From Novipirellula herctigrandis (GTDB taxonomy: Bacteria > Planctomycetota > Planctomycetia > Pirellulales > Pirellulaceae): DNA of 64,000 nucleotides. The position numbers were made by a program, and so were the translations under genes. Below, piece by piece: positions 51,313 to 60,720 of the stretch. The stretch covers positions 80,744 to 144,743 of the forward strand of contig SJPJ01000002.1 in the NCBI GenBank assembly GCA_007859835.1, given 5' to 3'. Every line of letters starts with the position of its first letter. Positions within the stretch are counted from its first letter, which is position 1. The notes under the pieces are model-generated. The model was given only the letters and a program-made list of their open reading frames with translations, was not told the DNA's origin and made no database searches.

Positions 51313-53106
51313 CTACCTCATTTGTTCTTGAACCCACGACGCCATTCTCTTTTCCAATAGCGACAAGGGGATCGAACCGGCCGACAGCATGCGGTCATGG
51401 AAAGCACGGATGTCGAATCGGTCGCCGAGCTTGCGTTCGGCTTGGCGACGTATTTCGCTGATTTTCAGTTCCCCAATTTTGTAACCCAACGCTTGCCCTG
51501 GCCACCCAATGTATCGGTCAACTTCTGCGACGACGTTGTGTTCGCTCAACGCAGTGTTGTCTCTCATATATTTGATCGCTCGCTGGCGAGTCCACCCTTG
51601 ATAGTGAATCCCTGTGTCGACTACCAAACGACTCGCTCGCCATGCTTCCATGCTGAGGCGGCCAAAGTCTTGGTAGGGATCTTTGTAGAAGCCAATTTCT
51701 TTGGCTAGCCTTTCGCTATACAGCGCCCATCCTTCGATGAATGCTGTGAAATTGCTTTGGCGACTGATCGGATGCAAATCGTCAAGCTCGGCCTGTAATG
51801 CAAGTTGCAAATGGTGACCGGGAACCGCCTCATGGGCGGAGAGTGATTCAAGTGCATAAAGAGGACGAGCCGCGAGGTTATAGGTATTGATATAATAAAA
51901 CCCGCCACGTGAACCATCGGTTTTGGGCGGCCAATAATAAGCCGACGTCGTTTGTGGCGCAACGTATTGAGGAACCTCTCTAATGCCGTACGGAATTCTC
52001 GGCAAACGCCCGAACAATTCCGGCAACCGGCCATCGGCCCGTTTCAAAATCAATGCGGCCTTTTGTAGTAATTCATCGGCGTTCTTTGCATAGAATTTTG
52101 GATCGGTCCGCAAATGTTCCATGAAAGCAGACAAGTCGTCTTCGAAACCGACCTTTTGACGAATCACTTCCATTTCCAATCGAATCCGCGCGTTCTCACG
52201 CAATCCTATTTCGTGAACTTCGTCTGGCGAGATGTCCAAGGTGGTGAAACGACGAGTCCGATCGCGATAAAATTCACGGCCATCTGGTAACGCTTCGGCA
52301 CCGATACTGCCGCGACACGCCGGCACATATTCGTCGCGAAGAAACTCAGCAAATTTCTTATACGAGGGAACGACACTGTCTTGGATCGCTGACTCGATCT
52401 GTTGCGAAATCACTTTCCAAATTTCTGGGTCCAATTGGTCGATTGCCTCTTCACTGATTCCAGTGAACAGTAGCGAGTCTTTCGCGTCGTCAACAACGTG
52501 CGCCATCGCCTGGTCCACCGAATCCCGCATAATGATCGCCGGTTGAGTTAAACCAAGCTCGATCCCTTTTCGCATCAAGGCGATGTTTTGATCCGTGTAA
52601 ACCGTAAAGGCTCTCAACCGACTGATGTAGTTGGCAAAATCGGCTTGAGAGCGAAGGCTCATGATCCGAGGCAGCTCAGGAAAACTAATATGAAAACCTT
52701 CGCGATTATTGATGGGAACTAAATACGTCTTGAACCGAGCGTCCGCTAACCGGTCCTCAAGCCGAAGACGCACAATTTCGTAGTCGACCCTCCGATTGGG
52801 GCTGAGCGATGCAGCATCGATTTGAAGAAGCTCTTTCAAGAAGGATTCCGTTTGCGCTAAGCGCCGTTCAATCGCTTCAAGGCTTTCGTCTGGCAGTAAG
52901 TCTTGTCCGCGTGGATCACCAACATCGGTTGCCATCAAAGGGAACGCGTCCAGTTCAAAATCCCAAATACGGTCGAGCAATTGAAGAATCGCGGTGTCGC
53001 GGTTTGCATCGTTTTCCTCCGCAGTAGCCGAACCACCAATGAGAGCGGCACCAAGAAGAAAACAGACAACAAGTGGGTATCGAAAGCGCAAGGGTTTGCC
53101 TAACAT
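51313..53106 (-). CDS. Exported DUF885-family metallopeptidase-like protein
   Basis: 597 residues. A signal peptide opens it (RYPLVVCFLLGAALIGGSATA). The family signature is the HExxH-like SAHEAVPGHHLQLAL, followed about 30 residues later by FTAFIEGWALYSERLAKEIG, where the Glu can be the third zinc ligand. Further conserved segments are YYINTYNLAARPLYALESL, STYRQ-free helical parts, and YIGWPGQALGYKIGELKI near the C-terminus. DUF885 proteins are close to M32/M3-like zinc peptidases and are often lipoproteins or secreted. The gene is divergent from the SGNH hydrolase gene; only 37 bases separate the two start codons. The peptide substrates are unknown. Confidence 0.88.
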   Translation of the reverse strand: MLGKPLRFRYPLVVCFLLGAALIGGSATAEENDANRDTAILQLLDRIWDFELDAFPLMATDVGDPRGQDLLPDESLEAIERRLAQTESFLKELLQIDAASLSPNRRVDYEIVRLRLEDRLADARFKTYLVPINNREGFHISFPELPRIMSLRSQADFANYISRLRAFTVYTDQNIALMRKGIELGLTQPAIIMRDSVDQAMAHVVDDAKDSLLFTGISEEAIDQLDPEIWKVISQQIESAIQDSVVPSYKKFAEFLRDEYVPACRGSIGAEALPDGREFYRDRTRRFTTLDISPDEVHEIGLRENARIRLEMEVIRQKVGFEDDLSAFMEHLRTDPKFYAKNADELLQKAALILKRADGRLPELFGRLPRIPYGIREVPQYVAPQTTSAYYWPPKTDGSRGGFYYINTYNLAARPLYALESLSAHEAVPGHHLQLALQAELDDLHPISRQSNFTAFIEGWALYSERLAKEIGFYKDPYQDFGRLSMEAWRASRLVVDTGIHYQGWTRQRAIKYMRDNTALSEHNVVAEVDRYIGWPGQALGYKIGELKISEIRRQAERKLGDRFDIRAFHDRMLSAGSIPLSLLEKRMASWVQEQMR

Positions 53107-53143
53107 TTAGAGAACAAGACTAAAACAACTCGGAGACCATTAG

Positions 53144-53884
53144 ATGAAACGTTTACGCTTGATTGTAGCCGCCGCTGCCATTTTTTTTGGGGTCAATGCA
53201 GGATATTCCCAGGAGACAGTTCTTGCTAGTAATACGGGTACTATCGCCGAACCCGCCACAAAGTCGGCCTTCGCTCGCTGGGAAAATGACATATCGCGTC
53301 TAGAAGCGTTGGATAAAACACTAGAACCCAACGAAGACGCGATCCTTTTCATCGGTAGTAGCAGTATTCGCCTATGGGATTCGATTGCGGAGGACATGGC
53401 ACCTTACCGTGTGATCAAGCGAGGTTTTGGCGGTGCAAAGTACGATGATTTGGCATTCTTTTCCGAACGATTGATCGAGCCTCACGTTTATCGCGCGATG
53501 GTCGTATTTATTGCGAACGACGTCTCCGGAAGCCCGCAGGACCATTCACCCGAAGAGGTCAACCAATGGGCGCGTCAGGTGATTGCGGTTTCACATCAGC
53601 ATCACAACGGAGCACCGGTTTTTCTGATCGAAGTCACGCCAACGGAGAGCCGTTTTTCGCATTGGGAGAAAACGCGAGCAATCAACGCGACCCTACGCGA
53701 AATCGCGCTGACCACGCCTGATACCTATTTCGTTCCGACCGCGGAACATTTCCTGACGTCGGAGGACCAACCCCGAAAGGATTTATTCCGCGATGACCGA
53801 TTGCACCTCAGCGAAGCGGGCTACGACGTATGGGGAAAGCTCATCCGAAGTAGGTTGAACGATGTCCTTCGCCAGCAGAAATAG
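53144..53884 (+). CDS. Secreted SGNH/GDSL-type hydrolase
   Basis: 246 residues with a signal peptide (LIVAAAAIFFGVNAGYS). The four SGNH blocks are visible: IGSSSIRLWDSI (block I, nucleophile Ser in GSSS), RGFGGAKYDDL (block II Gly), VVFIANDVSG (block III Asn), and DDRLHLSEAGY (block V Asp and His). The family hydrolyses esters of carbohydrates or lipids; acetyl esterase activity on glycans is a common role. GGAG eight bases before ATG 53144 is a good ribosome site. The gene runs convergent to the oxidoreductase gene. A small hairpin CGCCGTC-GAGA-GACGGCG lies at 54013-54030 after it. Confidence 0.88.
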   Translation: MKRLRLIVAAAAIFFGVNAGYSQETVLASNTGTIAEPATKSAFARWENDISRLEALDKTLEPNEDAILFIGSSSIRLWDSIAEDMAPYRVIKRGFGGAKYDDLAFFSERLIEPHVYRAMVVFIANDVSGSPQDHSPEEVNQWARQVIAVSHQHHNGAPVFLIEVTPTESRFSHWEKTRAINATLREIALTTPDTYFVPTAEHFLTSEDQPRKDLFRDDRLHLSEAGYDVWGKLIRSRLNDVLRQQK

Positions 53885-54057
53885 TGCACAGCCGAAACAG
53901 TGCACCGCCGAGTCCCAACGAGCCTCCTTTGAGCATTCATTTCAACAACGCCCCGGCGAACATCACCTCGCTCGCCAGAGCCTCGATGGGGATAGCCCCG
54001 ACGGGAACAGCACGCCGTCGAGAGACGGCGGTGGCTCAATCAAGTGTTCAGAATGCT

Positions 54058-55410
54058 TTAGCTGAAACGATATTTCCCAGGCATCGCAACTGGCGGGATC
54101 GGGAAATCGCCAAGCTCATACGTCTTGGGTCCCAATCGCATTTCGGATTTTAATGCAGTCTCCCAATCAACGGGTTGGCCGCTGTAGCATGCTTCACGGC
54201 CCATAATGCCCGTCAAGGTCGCTTCGGCGATCGCTTGCGCTTCGTTAATCGGTTTACCCTCGCGAATGCTGGTAATCAAATCTTCGTGCTCCAAACGGTA
54301 TGCACTGGCTTCCCGTTCACGGTAACGCCATTTTTCGCCATCGGACGGTTCGACATAATTGCTACAGTTACTTCGTCCGTTGGTTCCGACAACTTCTTCG
54401 CCGACGGTGTTTTTACATCCGTGGATTTGGCGTGCTTGACTAAACATCGAAACGCCATTTGGGTATTCAAACTCGACGGCGAAATGATCAAAAATGTGCC
54501 CGTGCACATCACCGACTCGAACTTGGCGTCCGCCTTGCCCTGATACCGCACGAATCGGATGACTCCCGAGAGTCCAATTCATCACGTCAAGGTTATGAAC
54601 GTGTTGTTCGACGTAATGGTCACCGGACAACCATGTGAAATAGTTCCAATTTCGCATTTGCCATTCAATGTCGCTCCAACCATCTTGGCGGTTGATGACC
54701 CAAATTTGGCTTCCGTTCCAATAACACTTGGCGTACACGATGTCGCCAATCGCACCTTCGTGGATTCGGTTGATGGTTTCGCGGTAACTACGGTCGTGCC
54801 GTCGTTGAGTACCAGCGGCGATGCCTAAGCCTTTTTCCTTTGCCAATTCGCCAGCCGCCATCACCATGCGAACGCCGGGAGCGTCAACCGCAGCCGGCTT
54901 TTCCATGAACACGTGTTTGCCAGCTTCGATCGCTGCCTGCAAATGCATCGGACGAAAATGGGGCGGCGTTGCCAGAATAACGTAATTCACGTCGGAAACC
55001 GCCAACAATTTTTTGTAGGCATCAAATCCCGTGAAACAAAAGTCGGGCGAAATATCAATGTCAAGTTTTGCCATTTGAGCACGGCATCGCTCGAGTCGGT
55101 CGCCAAACATATCTGCTAAAGCGACAACCTTAATGCGTTTCTTTTCAACCTTTGCACCTTCGGCAACGTCTTCGGTATGGTATCCCGATTGGGGATAAAT
55201 CACTTTGGCCGCTGCTCCTACTGCGTCTAGCAGCGCCCCGGTGCCTCGCCCGCCGCATCCAATCAAGCCAATTTTGATCTCACCTTCTTCACCCGCTGCA
55301 TGAACCAAAGGGACATCCGCAAGCGCAGAAGCGGTCGCTAAACCGAGCGAGGTATTGCGAATGAAAGTGCGACGGGAGGAAACGGGGGGGGTTCTGTCTT
55401 GTTCGCTCAT
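54058..55410 (-). CDS. Tat-exported Gfo/Idh/MocA-family oxidoreductase
   Basis: 450 residues from ATG 55410. The Tat signal is SRRTFIRNTSLGLATASALA. The Rossmann fold begins at KIGLIGCGGRGTGALL and the conserved EKP motif is seen in AGKHVFMEKPAAVDAPGVRM. Later come GIAAGTQRRHDRSYRETINR, HVHNLDVMNWTLGSHPI and an RLEHEDLITSIREGKPINEA tail. Members oxidise or epimerise sugars with NAD(P); the RHD and HxxD segments fit the catalytic region. Exported members of this kind are numerous in planctomycetes and often act on glycans. A run of eight C residues within codons 7-10 makes the start of the gene prone to slippage. Confidence 0.92.
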   Translation of the reverse strand: MSEQDRTPPVSSRRTFIRNTSLGLATASALADVPLVHAAGEEGEIKIGLIGCGGRGTGALLDAVGAAAKVIYPQSGYHTEDVAEGAKVEKKRIKVVALADMFGDRLERCRAQMAKLDIDISPDFCFTGFDAYKKLLAVSDVNYVILATPPHFRPMHLQAAIEAGKHVFMEKPAAVDAPGVRMVMAAGELAKEKGLGIAAGTQRRHDRSYRETINRIHEGAIGDIVYAKCYWNGSQIWVINRQDGWSDIEWQMRNWNYFTWLSGDHYVEQHVHNLDVMNWTLGSHPIRAVSGQGGRQVRVGDVHGHIFDHFAVEFEYPNGVSMFSQARQIHGCKNTVGEEVVGTNGRSNCSNYVEPSDGEKWRYREREASAYRLEHEDLITSIREGKPINEAQAIAEATLTGIMGREACYSGQPVDWETALKSEMRLGPKTYELGDFPIPPVAMPGKYRFS

Positions 55411-55660
55411 GTTTCTCAACTTGGTTTCCAATGAGGAGGGTGTGGTTGCGTGCCACACGAAGTTTGGATCAAGGAGGGGACGATCGCTATGGGGCAAATT
55501 GTCCCATCCCAACATAACTCAGGCTACTTGACGACCTTCGATCATAAACCGTTAATCAAGGCTGTCCATGAGGTGTTGGCCCGATAACGAGGCGTTGGCC
55601 CTGGAAAGCGACAAGAATTCTCAAAACGAACCTTGAGCCATCTGCCGATGGGGATGCCTG

Positions 55661-57721
55661 CTAGATGCTCTCGCCACCACAATTCGAGGCCACGAGACTG
55701 CGGCACTGAGAAAACCCGTATTCGGGAGTTGTTGCAGGAACCGGCCCGACGCCCAACAATAGATCCGTCAACCCTTCAATCGATTTCGGTTTGCAATACA
55801 GATAACCTTGCCCGAAATCACACTCCAAATCACGAAGCTGCTGCAACTGCTGAGGCGTTTCGATCCCCTCCGCAATCACTTTTGTATCGAGGTTATGCGC
55901 TAGCGTGATAATCGCATGGATAATCGATTCATAATCGTCCCCCGGCTTCATCGTTGAGACGAACGAACGATCAATTTTCAAGACATCAATTGGAAAACGA
56001 TGAAGACAACTTAGCGATGAATGCCCCGTCCCAAAGTCATCCATGTGAATTTGAACTCCCAGTCGACTAATTCGATTGAGTCGTTCAACGATTTGTTCGG
56101 GGCTCTCCATAATCAGCGATTCGGTGATTTCCAAATTCAATAGCCGTGCTGGAACCTGATACTCCTGCAGCACATCTTCGAGCAGATCGACGAAATCGTG
56201 TTCGATGATTTGTCGCTTCGATACATTGACGCTGATGGGAATCGTGTTTTCGATTTCACCGTGCAAGTTCAATCGACAAATCGTGCGACAGGCTTCCTCG
56301 AGAATCCAGCGTCCAATCGCAACGATCAATCCGGTCTCTTCGGCGACTGGAACAAAATCGACGGGGCTAATCAATCCCTTGGTTGCATGATCCCACCGCA
56401 CCAAGGATTCCAAGCCGTTGACCGCACCGCTGTACATGTCAAATATCGGCTGGTAAACCAATCGCAAGCCACCGTCTTTGATCACTGTCCGAAGCGCTTC
56501 CTCAAGCTCCAATCGCTTGGACATTTTTTCGTGCATTGCATGGTCAAACACCGCCAATCGTTGCTTGCCGCTAAATTTGGCTCGGTACATCGCCAAGTCC
56601 GCGTTCCGCATCAATTCTTCCGGAGTGGTCGCAGTTTCGCTACAAAACGCGATCCCCAAACTCGTCCCAAGCGTCAATTCATGCTCGAGAACCTGATAGG
56701 GATGACATAACAGGCTGCGAATTTCCTCGGCCAGCTCTATGATACTATCTTCATTATCGTTCCCGATAAGGAACACGACGAACTCATCACCGCCAAGTCG
56801 TGCCACCATACTTAGCATCAACTCGTCGTCAAGCAGACACGGTTCGTCTTCAAGCAGACACGGTGACGCTGCGGTTGCCTCTCGATTCACCTTGTCGACG
56901 ACTGCCTGCAAACGCTCCGCGACTTGGATTAGCAATTCGTCGCCAATGGCATGTCCAAGACTGTCGTTAATCACCTTGAAGTTGTCGAGATCCAAAAAGA
57001 TCAATGCATCGCAACACGCCGAGTCTACAGCGGATGCAAACCGTTCGGTGAGTACTCTCTTGAGAAAATTACGATTGGGCAATTTCGTCAAATGATCGTG
57101 CGTTGCAGCGTACTGTAACTCCGTTTCGGCTAATTTGCGACTGCCAATCTCTCTTTCGAGTTGTTCATTTGTCTCGCGTAGTCGTTCCAATTGCCGACGA
57201 CTATCGGAAAGGGCGCGACGTTTGTGTGTCATCGCCATCGCCAACTGGAACACTTCCTCATTCGCAAAGGGTTTTTTCAGTAGCAACAAATTGTCGACAT
57301 AGCCAAGTTGCTTGACGACAGACGACCAAGAGTATTCCGAAAAAGCGGGACACAGAACAACTTGCAGCAGCGGATCGATTTCCCAGAGTTTTGTGATTGT
57401 CTCGATCCCATCGATTCCCGGAGGCATTCGCAAATCAACGAACGCCATCTCGAAGGGATCGCCATAGCCAATGGCCTCGTGGGCAAGCTCAATCGCATGT
57501 TCGCCTTGCATGGCGTGGCATAATTCAAATTGATTGTTGATCGCGGATGAAAGATTCCCTCGGTGGCAATCGCTCCGCTCGCCAAATAACGCCGCCTCAA
57601 GCGTATCGAATTCGGCGTTTTGAGTTGACGATGACAAGATGGCCCGATAGGCGTCGTGGACGGACGATTGGTCATCGACCAACAAGATTTTGCACGGCTC
57701 GGTTGTATTGAGGACTCGCAT
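55661..57721 (-). CDS. Response regulator with GGDEF and EAL domains (c-di-GMP turnover)
   Basis: 686 residues. The receiver domain (about 10-160) has CKILLVDDQSSVHDAYRAIL, the phospho-acceptor Asp in MAFVDLRMPPGIDG and the Lys in LLLLKKPFANEEV. A coiled linker leads to the GGDEF domain (about 205-385: HDHLTKLPNRNFL, FLDLDNFKVINDSLGH, ARLGGDEFVVFL), which is complete. The EAL domain (about 400-660) reads ESLVRW where EAL is usual, but keeps ISVNVSKRQ, LEITESLI, DDFGTGHSS, DVLKIDRSFV and IAEGIET, so it may still be an active phosphodiesterase. A Cys-Leu-Leu-Asp/Glu repeat is inserted in the GGDEF part. It shares one base with the histidine kinase stop (TGATG). Confidence 0.92.
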   Translation of the reverse strand: MRVLNTTEPCKILLVDDQSSVHDAYRAILSSSTQNAEFDTLEAALFGERSDCHRGNLSSAINNQFELCHAMQGEHAIELAHEAIGYGDPFEMAFVDLRMPPGIDGIETITKLWEIDPLLQVVLCPAFSEYSWSSVVKQLGYVDNLLLLKKPFANEEVFQLAMAMTHKRRALSDSRRQLERLRETNEQLEREIGSRKLAETELQYAATHDHLTKLPNRNFLKRVLTERFASAVDSACCDALIFLDLDNFKVINDSLGHAIGDELLIQVAERLQAVVDKVNREATAASPCLLEDEPCLLDDELMLSMVARLGGDEFVVFLIGNDNEDSIIELAEEIRSLLCHPYQVLEHELTLGTSLGIAFCSETATTPEELMRNADLAMYRAKFSGKQRLAVFDHAMHEKMSKRLELEEALRTVIKDGGLRLVYQPIFDMYSGAVNGLESLVRWDHATKGLISPVDFVPVAEETGLIVAIGRWILEEACRTICRLNLHGEIENTIPISVNVSKRQIIEHDFVDLLEDVLQEYQVPARLLNLEITESLIMESPEQIVERLNRISRLGVQIHMDDFGTGHSSLSCLHRFPIDVLKIDRSFVSTMKPGDDYESIIHAIITLAHNLDTKVIAEGIETPQQLQQLRDLECDFGQGYLYCKPKSIEGLTDLLLGVGPVPATTPEYGFSQCRSLVASNCGGESI
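56829..56866. repeat. Two-copy 21-bp coding repeat in the GGDEF domain
   Basis: TCAAGCAGACACGGT occurs twice with a 21-bp period. On the coding strand it yields Pro-Cys-Leu-Leu-Glu-Asp-Glu followed by Pro-Cys-Leu-Leu-Asp-Asp-Glu, an insert between the DxLGH and GGDEF segments. Confidence 0.8.
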
Positions 57722-58836
57722 CAGTAGACAAGCTCCTCAGCACGAACCCATGGCAACGACAAAGAGAACGTCGCACCTTTGTCGATTCCACCGCTAGCGA
57801 CTTGCAGGGAACCATCCATCTCTTTTGCGGCCAAAGCGCAAAAATGCAACCCTTGCCCGTTTCCATCCGATTTCGTTGTGAAGCCACATGCAAAGACTTT
57901 GTGCAAATTCTCTTCGGTGATGCCACTACCACGGTCAATCACTTGGATCGTTACATGGGAATCCACAAGAGAACTGACTCGAACGCGGATTTGCCTTCTC
58001 GATGACTCAAGATTTCTGACCGCATCGCGAGCGTTGGCAATCAGGTTAATCAATATCTGCAACGTTTTCCCTTGGTCCAACATGACCGGTGGCAAATCCG
58101 ATCTCTCAACAACAGCATGCACATTGGAACGCGCTAGCGAGGCCTGCAATATCTGAACGGCATCGCCGACAAGTCCCGAGAGATCGACCAACTGCATATC
58201 ACTTTGATCGTTGCAAAGCCGCTGTTGAGCGTCAAGGATTTGGTTGATGTGGTGGATACCTGTCGCCATCGAACCAAGCGTGTCCTGCAATTCGGAATGT
58301 TCTTGATCCAAACGCTCCGACAATTTGCTAAGAAATCGTGGCAGTTGTTTCCCCCGCGAATCATTCTCAAGAAAATCGCCGAGTCGATCGTCATTATCCT
58401 GCAATAGATCGGCTGATTTCTTCAACGCCGGCAACCTCGAACCTTCCAATTGAGTTGACAAGGAAGACGTCAATACATTGATGTTGGTCATCACGTTGCC
58501 GATGTTATGCATCACACTGGTTGCTGTATCAGCCATCTCCGCTTGATGTGACAACACATGAATTCGGCTTGACAGTTTTGTCAAATGCCCCAGCACAATT
58601 CGATACACGAGGCCATAACAAATGACACCCACCGAGGCGACGACCAGAATATGATTCGCGGCTAAAGCAAACAAAGAGAATGTGGCGGGGGCAACCAACG
58701 ACCCTTCCACACGCGACGACACGATTTGTGCTATCGAAGCGTGATCAAGGAATACGCATACTATCGCATTCATTGAAAAGACGAGGATCAGCGACATCGC
58801 GATCTTTCGTCGAAGGTTTTCCATCTGTATCCCCAT
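57721..58836 (-). CDS. Membrane sensor histidine kinase
   Basis: 371 residues. Two N-terminal spans (IAMSLILVFSMNAIVCVFLD and LAANHILVVASVGVICYGLV) enclose a short outside loop of about 25 residues. The H-box is MADTATSVMHNIGNVMTNIN (about residues 100-120), of the H-N-I-G-N type. The ATPase has an N-box (ILINLIANARDAVRNLES), G1 (QVIDRGSGITEENLHKVF) and G2 (GNGQGLHFCALAAKEMDG). The tail is the ATP lid. It lies directly upstream of the receiver-GGDEF-EAL gene with a TGATG overlap, so phosphotransfer to that protein is likely. An alternative start at ATG 58824, preceded by GGGGA, would remove four residues. With so small a sensor loop the signal may be membrane-based. Confidence 0.92.
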   Translation of the reverse strand: MGIQMENLRRKIAMSLILVFSMNAIVCVFLDHASIAQIVSSRVEGSLVAPATFSLFALAANHILVVASVGVICYGLVYRIVLGHLTKLSSRIHVLSHQAEMADTATSVMHNIGNVMTNINVLTSSLSTQLEGSRLPALKKSADLLQDNDDRLGDFLENDSRGKQLPRFLSKLSERLDQEHSELQDTLGSMATGIHHINQILDAQQRLCNDQSDMQLVDLSGLVGDAVQILQASLARSNVHAVVERSDLPPVMLDQGKTLQILINLIANARDAVRNLESSRRQIRVRVSSLVDSHVTIQVIDRGSGITEENLHKVFACGFTTKSDGNGQGLHFCALAAKEMDGSLQVASGGIDKGATFSLSLPWVRAEELVY

Positions 58837-59167
58837 GTTTTATAGTCCCAACGGCGTGGCACAACTGCGCCGGTGGATACCTACAGACACCCTTCACGAC
58901 AAGAGACGTCTTGCGAAAGACTACATTGCAAACAGGAACTCCCCCCCCGAGATTGCTCGTTTCCATCGCCAATGGTGGCTTCCTCGCCAATAGAACCGTT
59001 AAGGTCCACGCAATCGTTCACCTCATGGAGGTGCCCCCTGATAGACAGATTGTTTCTAGCCAGCGTGCATCGAATTCTACGGCAAAAAACGAATTTCCGA
59101 TTTTGTCGTTTGTAGCTTCTATGCATCACGACAGAGTCGGATTGTACTGCGTTTACTAGCTCTGCCG
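58837..59167. other. Divergent spacer of 331 bp
   Basis: Between the histidine kinase and TolC-like genes. A run of eight C at about 58936-58943 is the only structural peculiarity; both promoters must lie here. No gene is supported. Confidence 0.55.
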
Positions 59168-60700
59168 ATGGAAAGGGACAACGCAGTCAGCCCGAACCGT
59201 CTCGAATTAACGATGAAATGCAAACCGATGATACGAAGTAAAAACCGGATTGAGCCGCCATCGCAACTCGATCGACAATACAAAACTCGATGCAAGCGAA
59301 TCAACCGTTTCATGTTGATCATCTCTTGTAGCGTTTTTGGCTGCCAACTGACCATTGACCTCGCAAACCTTTACGCCGACTTGCCCACGCCGGTGGTCGT
59401 TTTCGACCAAGCAAGCGAAAACAAAGCATCGAACGAAAACGAGAAGTTCGAAAAGAGCGAGAGCACAGGCGCATGGACCTATGCGGATCAGAATCGCCCG
59501 ATGGACGTGAATCAGGCAGCCGTGGTAAACGGATTGACGCGTGATCATTTAAAGGCCCTAGCACTCGCTTCCAATCCATCGATACGCCGCATCGAAGCGT
59601 TGGTCAGCGCCAGTCGCGGACGGGCCCTGCAAGTCGGATTGAAAGCCAATCCAAACATCGGCTTTGATTTCGAGCAGCTTGGCAGTGACGGACAAGCGGA
59701 ACAATACGGCGTGATGATTGAACAAGAGTTCATCCGAAGCGAGAAGTTGGAACTCAACCGCTGTGTTGCCAAACAGGAAGTGGGACGGCTTCAGCAGATG
59801 CTAATGGTCCAACGTCAACAAGTTCTGACCGATGTGGAAATTGCGTTTGTGCGTGTTCTACGCGCACAGAAACAAATCGAGGTCACCGAGGATTTGGTCG
59901 AGTTAAGCAAAAAAGCGCTCTCCGTTGCGAGGCAGCTTCTCGAAGCAAAAGAAGTCAGCCGCGCCGATGTGCTGCAAGCGGAACTCGAAGTCCAATCCTC
60001 CGACATCCTTCTGCTCAACGCAAAAAACCGTCATGTTGCGGCTTGGCAGACTTTATCGGCCGTCACCGGTCAACCGTCGCTCGCCAAAGAAACCCTTGCG
60101 GGCGACCTGTTCGCGCATACCCCACCGATCGATTTCCTCGATGTGTTGGCAAAAATCCAAGTACAGAGCCCCGAAATGGGCGTTCGCTTGGCTGCTATCG
60201 AGCAAGCCCGATACAACCTCAACCGCCAACGCATCGAACCGTTACCAAACGTCACGGTCGGCGGTTTGCTAAATTGGCGTGACAATGGAATCGGTGGTGA
60301 CGCAGATGCAGGCATAACCGTATCGATCCCACTTCCAATTCACGACCGAAACCAAGGTGCAATTTGTGAGGCACAGCACCAATTGGTAGCCGCTCAGCAT
60401 GAACTTGCTCAGCTAGAGTGGCAACTGAAACAGCGACTTGCCCCCGTCTATGAACGCTATCGCAACGCCAAAGAGCAATCGGATCGCTATCGGGAAACGA
60501 TTCTCCCCAAAGCAGCTGAGACACTCTCACTAACGAGAGAAACGTACGAACTCGGCGAAGTCAACTTCATCAACTTGCTAACGGTTCAACGCACCTACGC
60601 CCAAACAAGATTAGCCTATATCGAATCGCTCGAAACGCTGAGGATTGCGGAAGCGGAAATCGATGGCATGCTTTTGTCGGGCAGTTTGGAACTTCCGTAA
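59168..60700 (+). CDS. TolC/CzcC-type outer-membrane efflux protein
   Basis: Up to 510 residues. The N-terminus is basic and long (MERDNAVSPNRLELTMKCKP), leading to a lipoprotein-like segment FMLIISCSVFGCQ, so the true start is uncertain. ATG 59213 is also possible. The mature part has paired TolC repeats: LKALALASNPSIRRIEALVS, NPNIGFDFEQLGSDGQAEQY and VEQ-like strands, long helices (VEIAFVRVLRAQKQIEVTED, ARQLLEAKEVSRADVLQAEL), and the second repeat (NVTVGGLLNWRD, GITVSIPLPIHDRNQG, TRETYELGEVNFINLLTVQR). This is the CzcC/TolC order, a trimeric outer-membrane channel used by RND efflux pumps. No RND or fusion protein gene is adjacent. Confidence 0.85.
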   Translation: MERDNAVSPNRLELTMKCKPMIRSKNRIEPPSQLDRQYKTRCKRINRFMLIISCSVFGCQLTIDLANLYADLPTPVVVFDQASENKASNENEKFEKSESTGAWTYADQNRPMDVNQAAVVNGLTRDHLKALALASNPSIRRIEALVSASRGRALQVGLKANPNIGFDFEQLGSDGQAEQYGVMIEQEFIRSEKLELNRCVAKQEVGRLQQMLMVQRQQVLTDVEIAFVRVLRAQKQIEVTEDLVELSKKALSVARQLLEAKEVSRADVLQAELEVQSSDILLLNAKNRHVAAWQTLSAVTGQPSLAKETLAGDLFAHTPPIDFLDVLAKIQVQSPEMGVRLAAIEQARYNLNRQRIEPLPNVTVGGLLNWRDNGIGGDADAGITVSIPLPIHDRNQGAICEAQHQLVAAQHELAQLEWQLKQRLAPVYERYRNAKEQSDRYRETILPKAAETLSLTRETYELGEVNFINLLTVQRTYAQTRLAYIESLETLRIAEAEIDGMLLSGSLELP

Positions 60701-60720
60701 AGCAGGCGGTTCCCCCGCGA

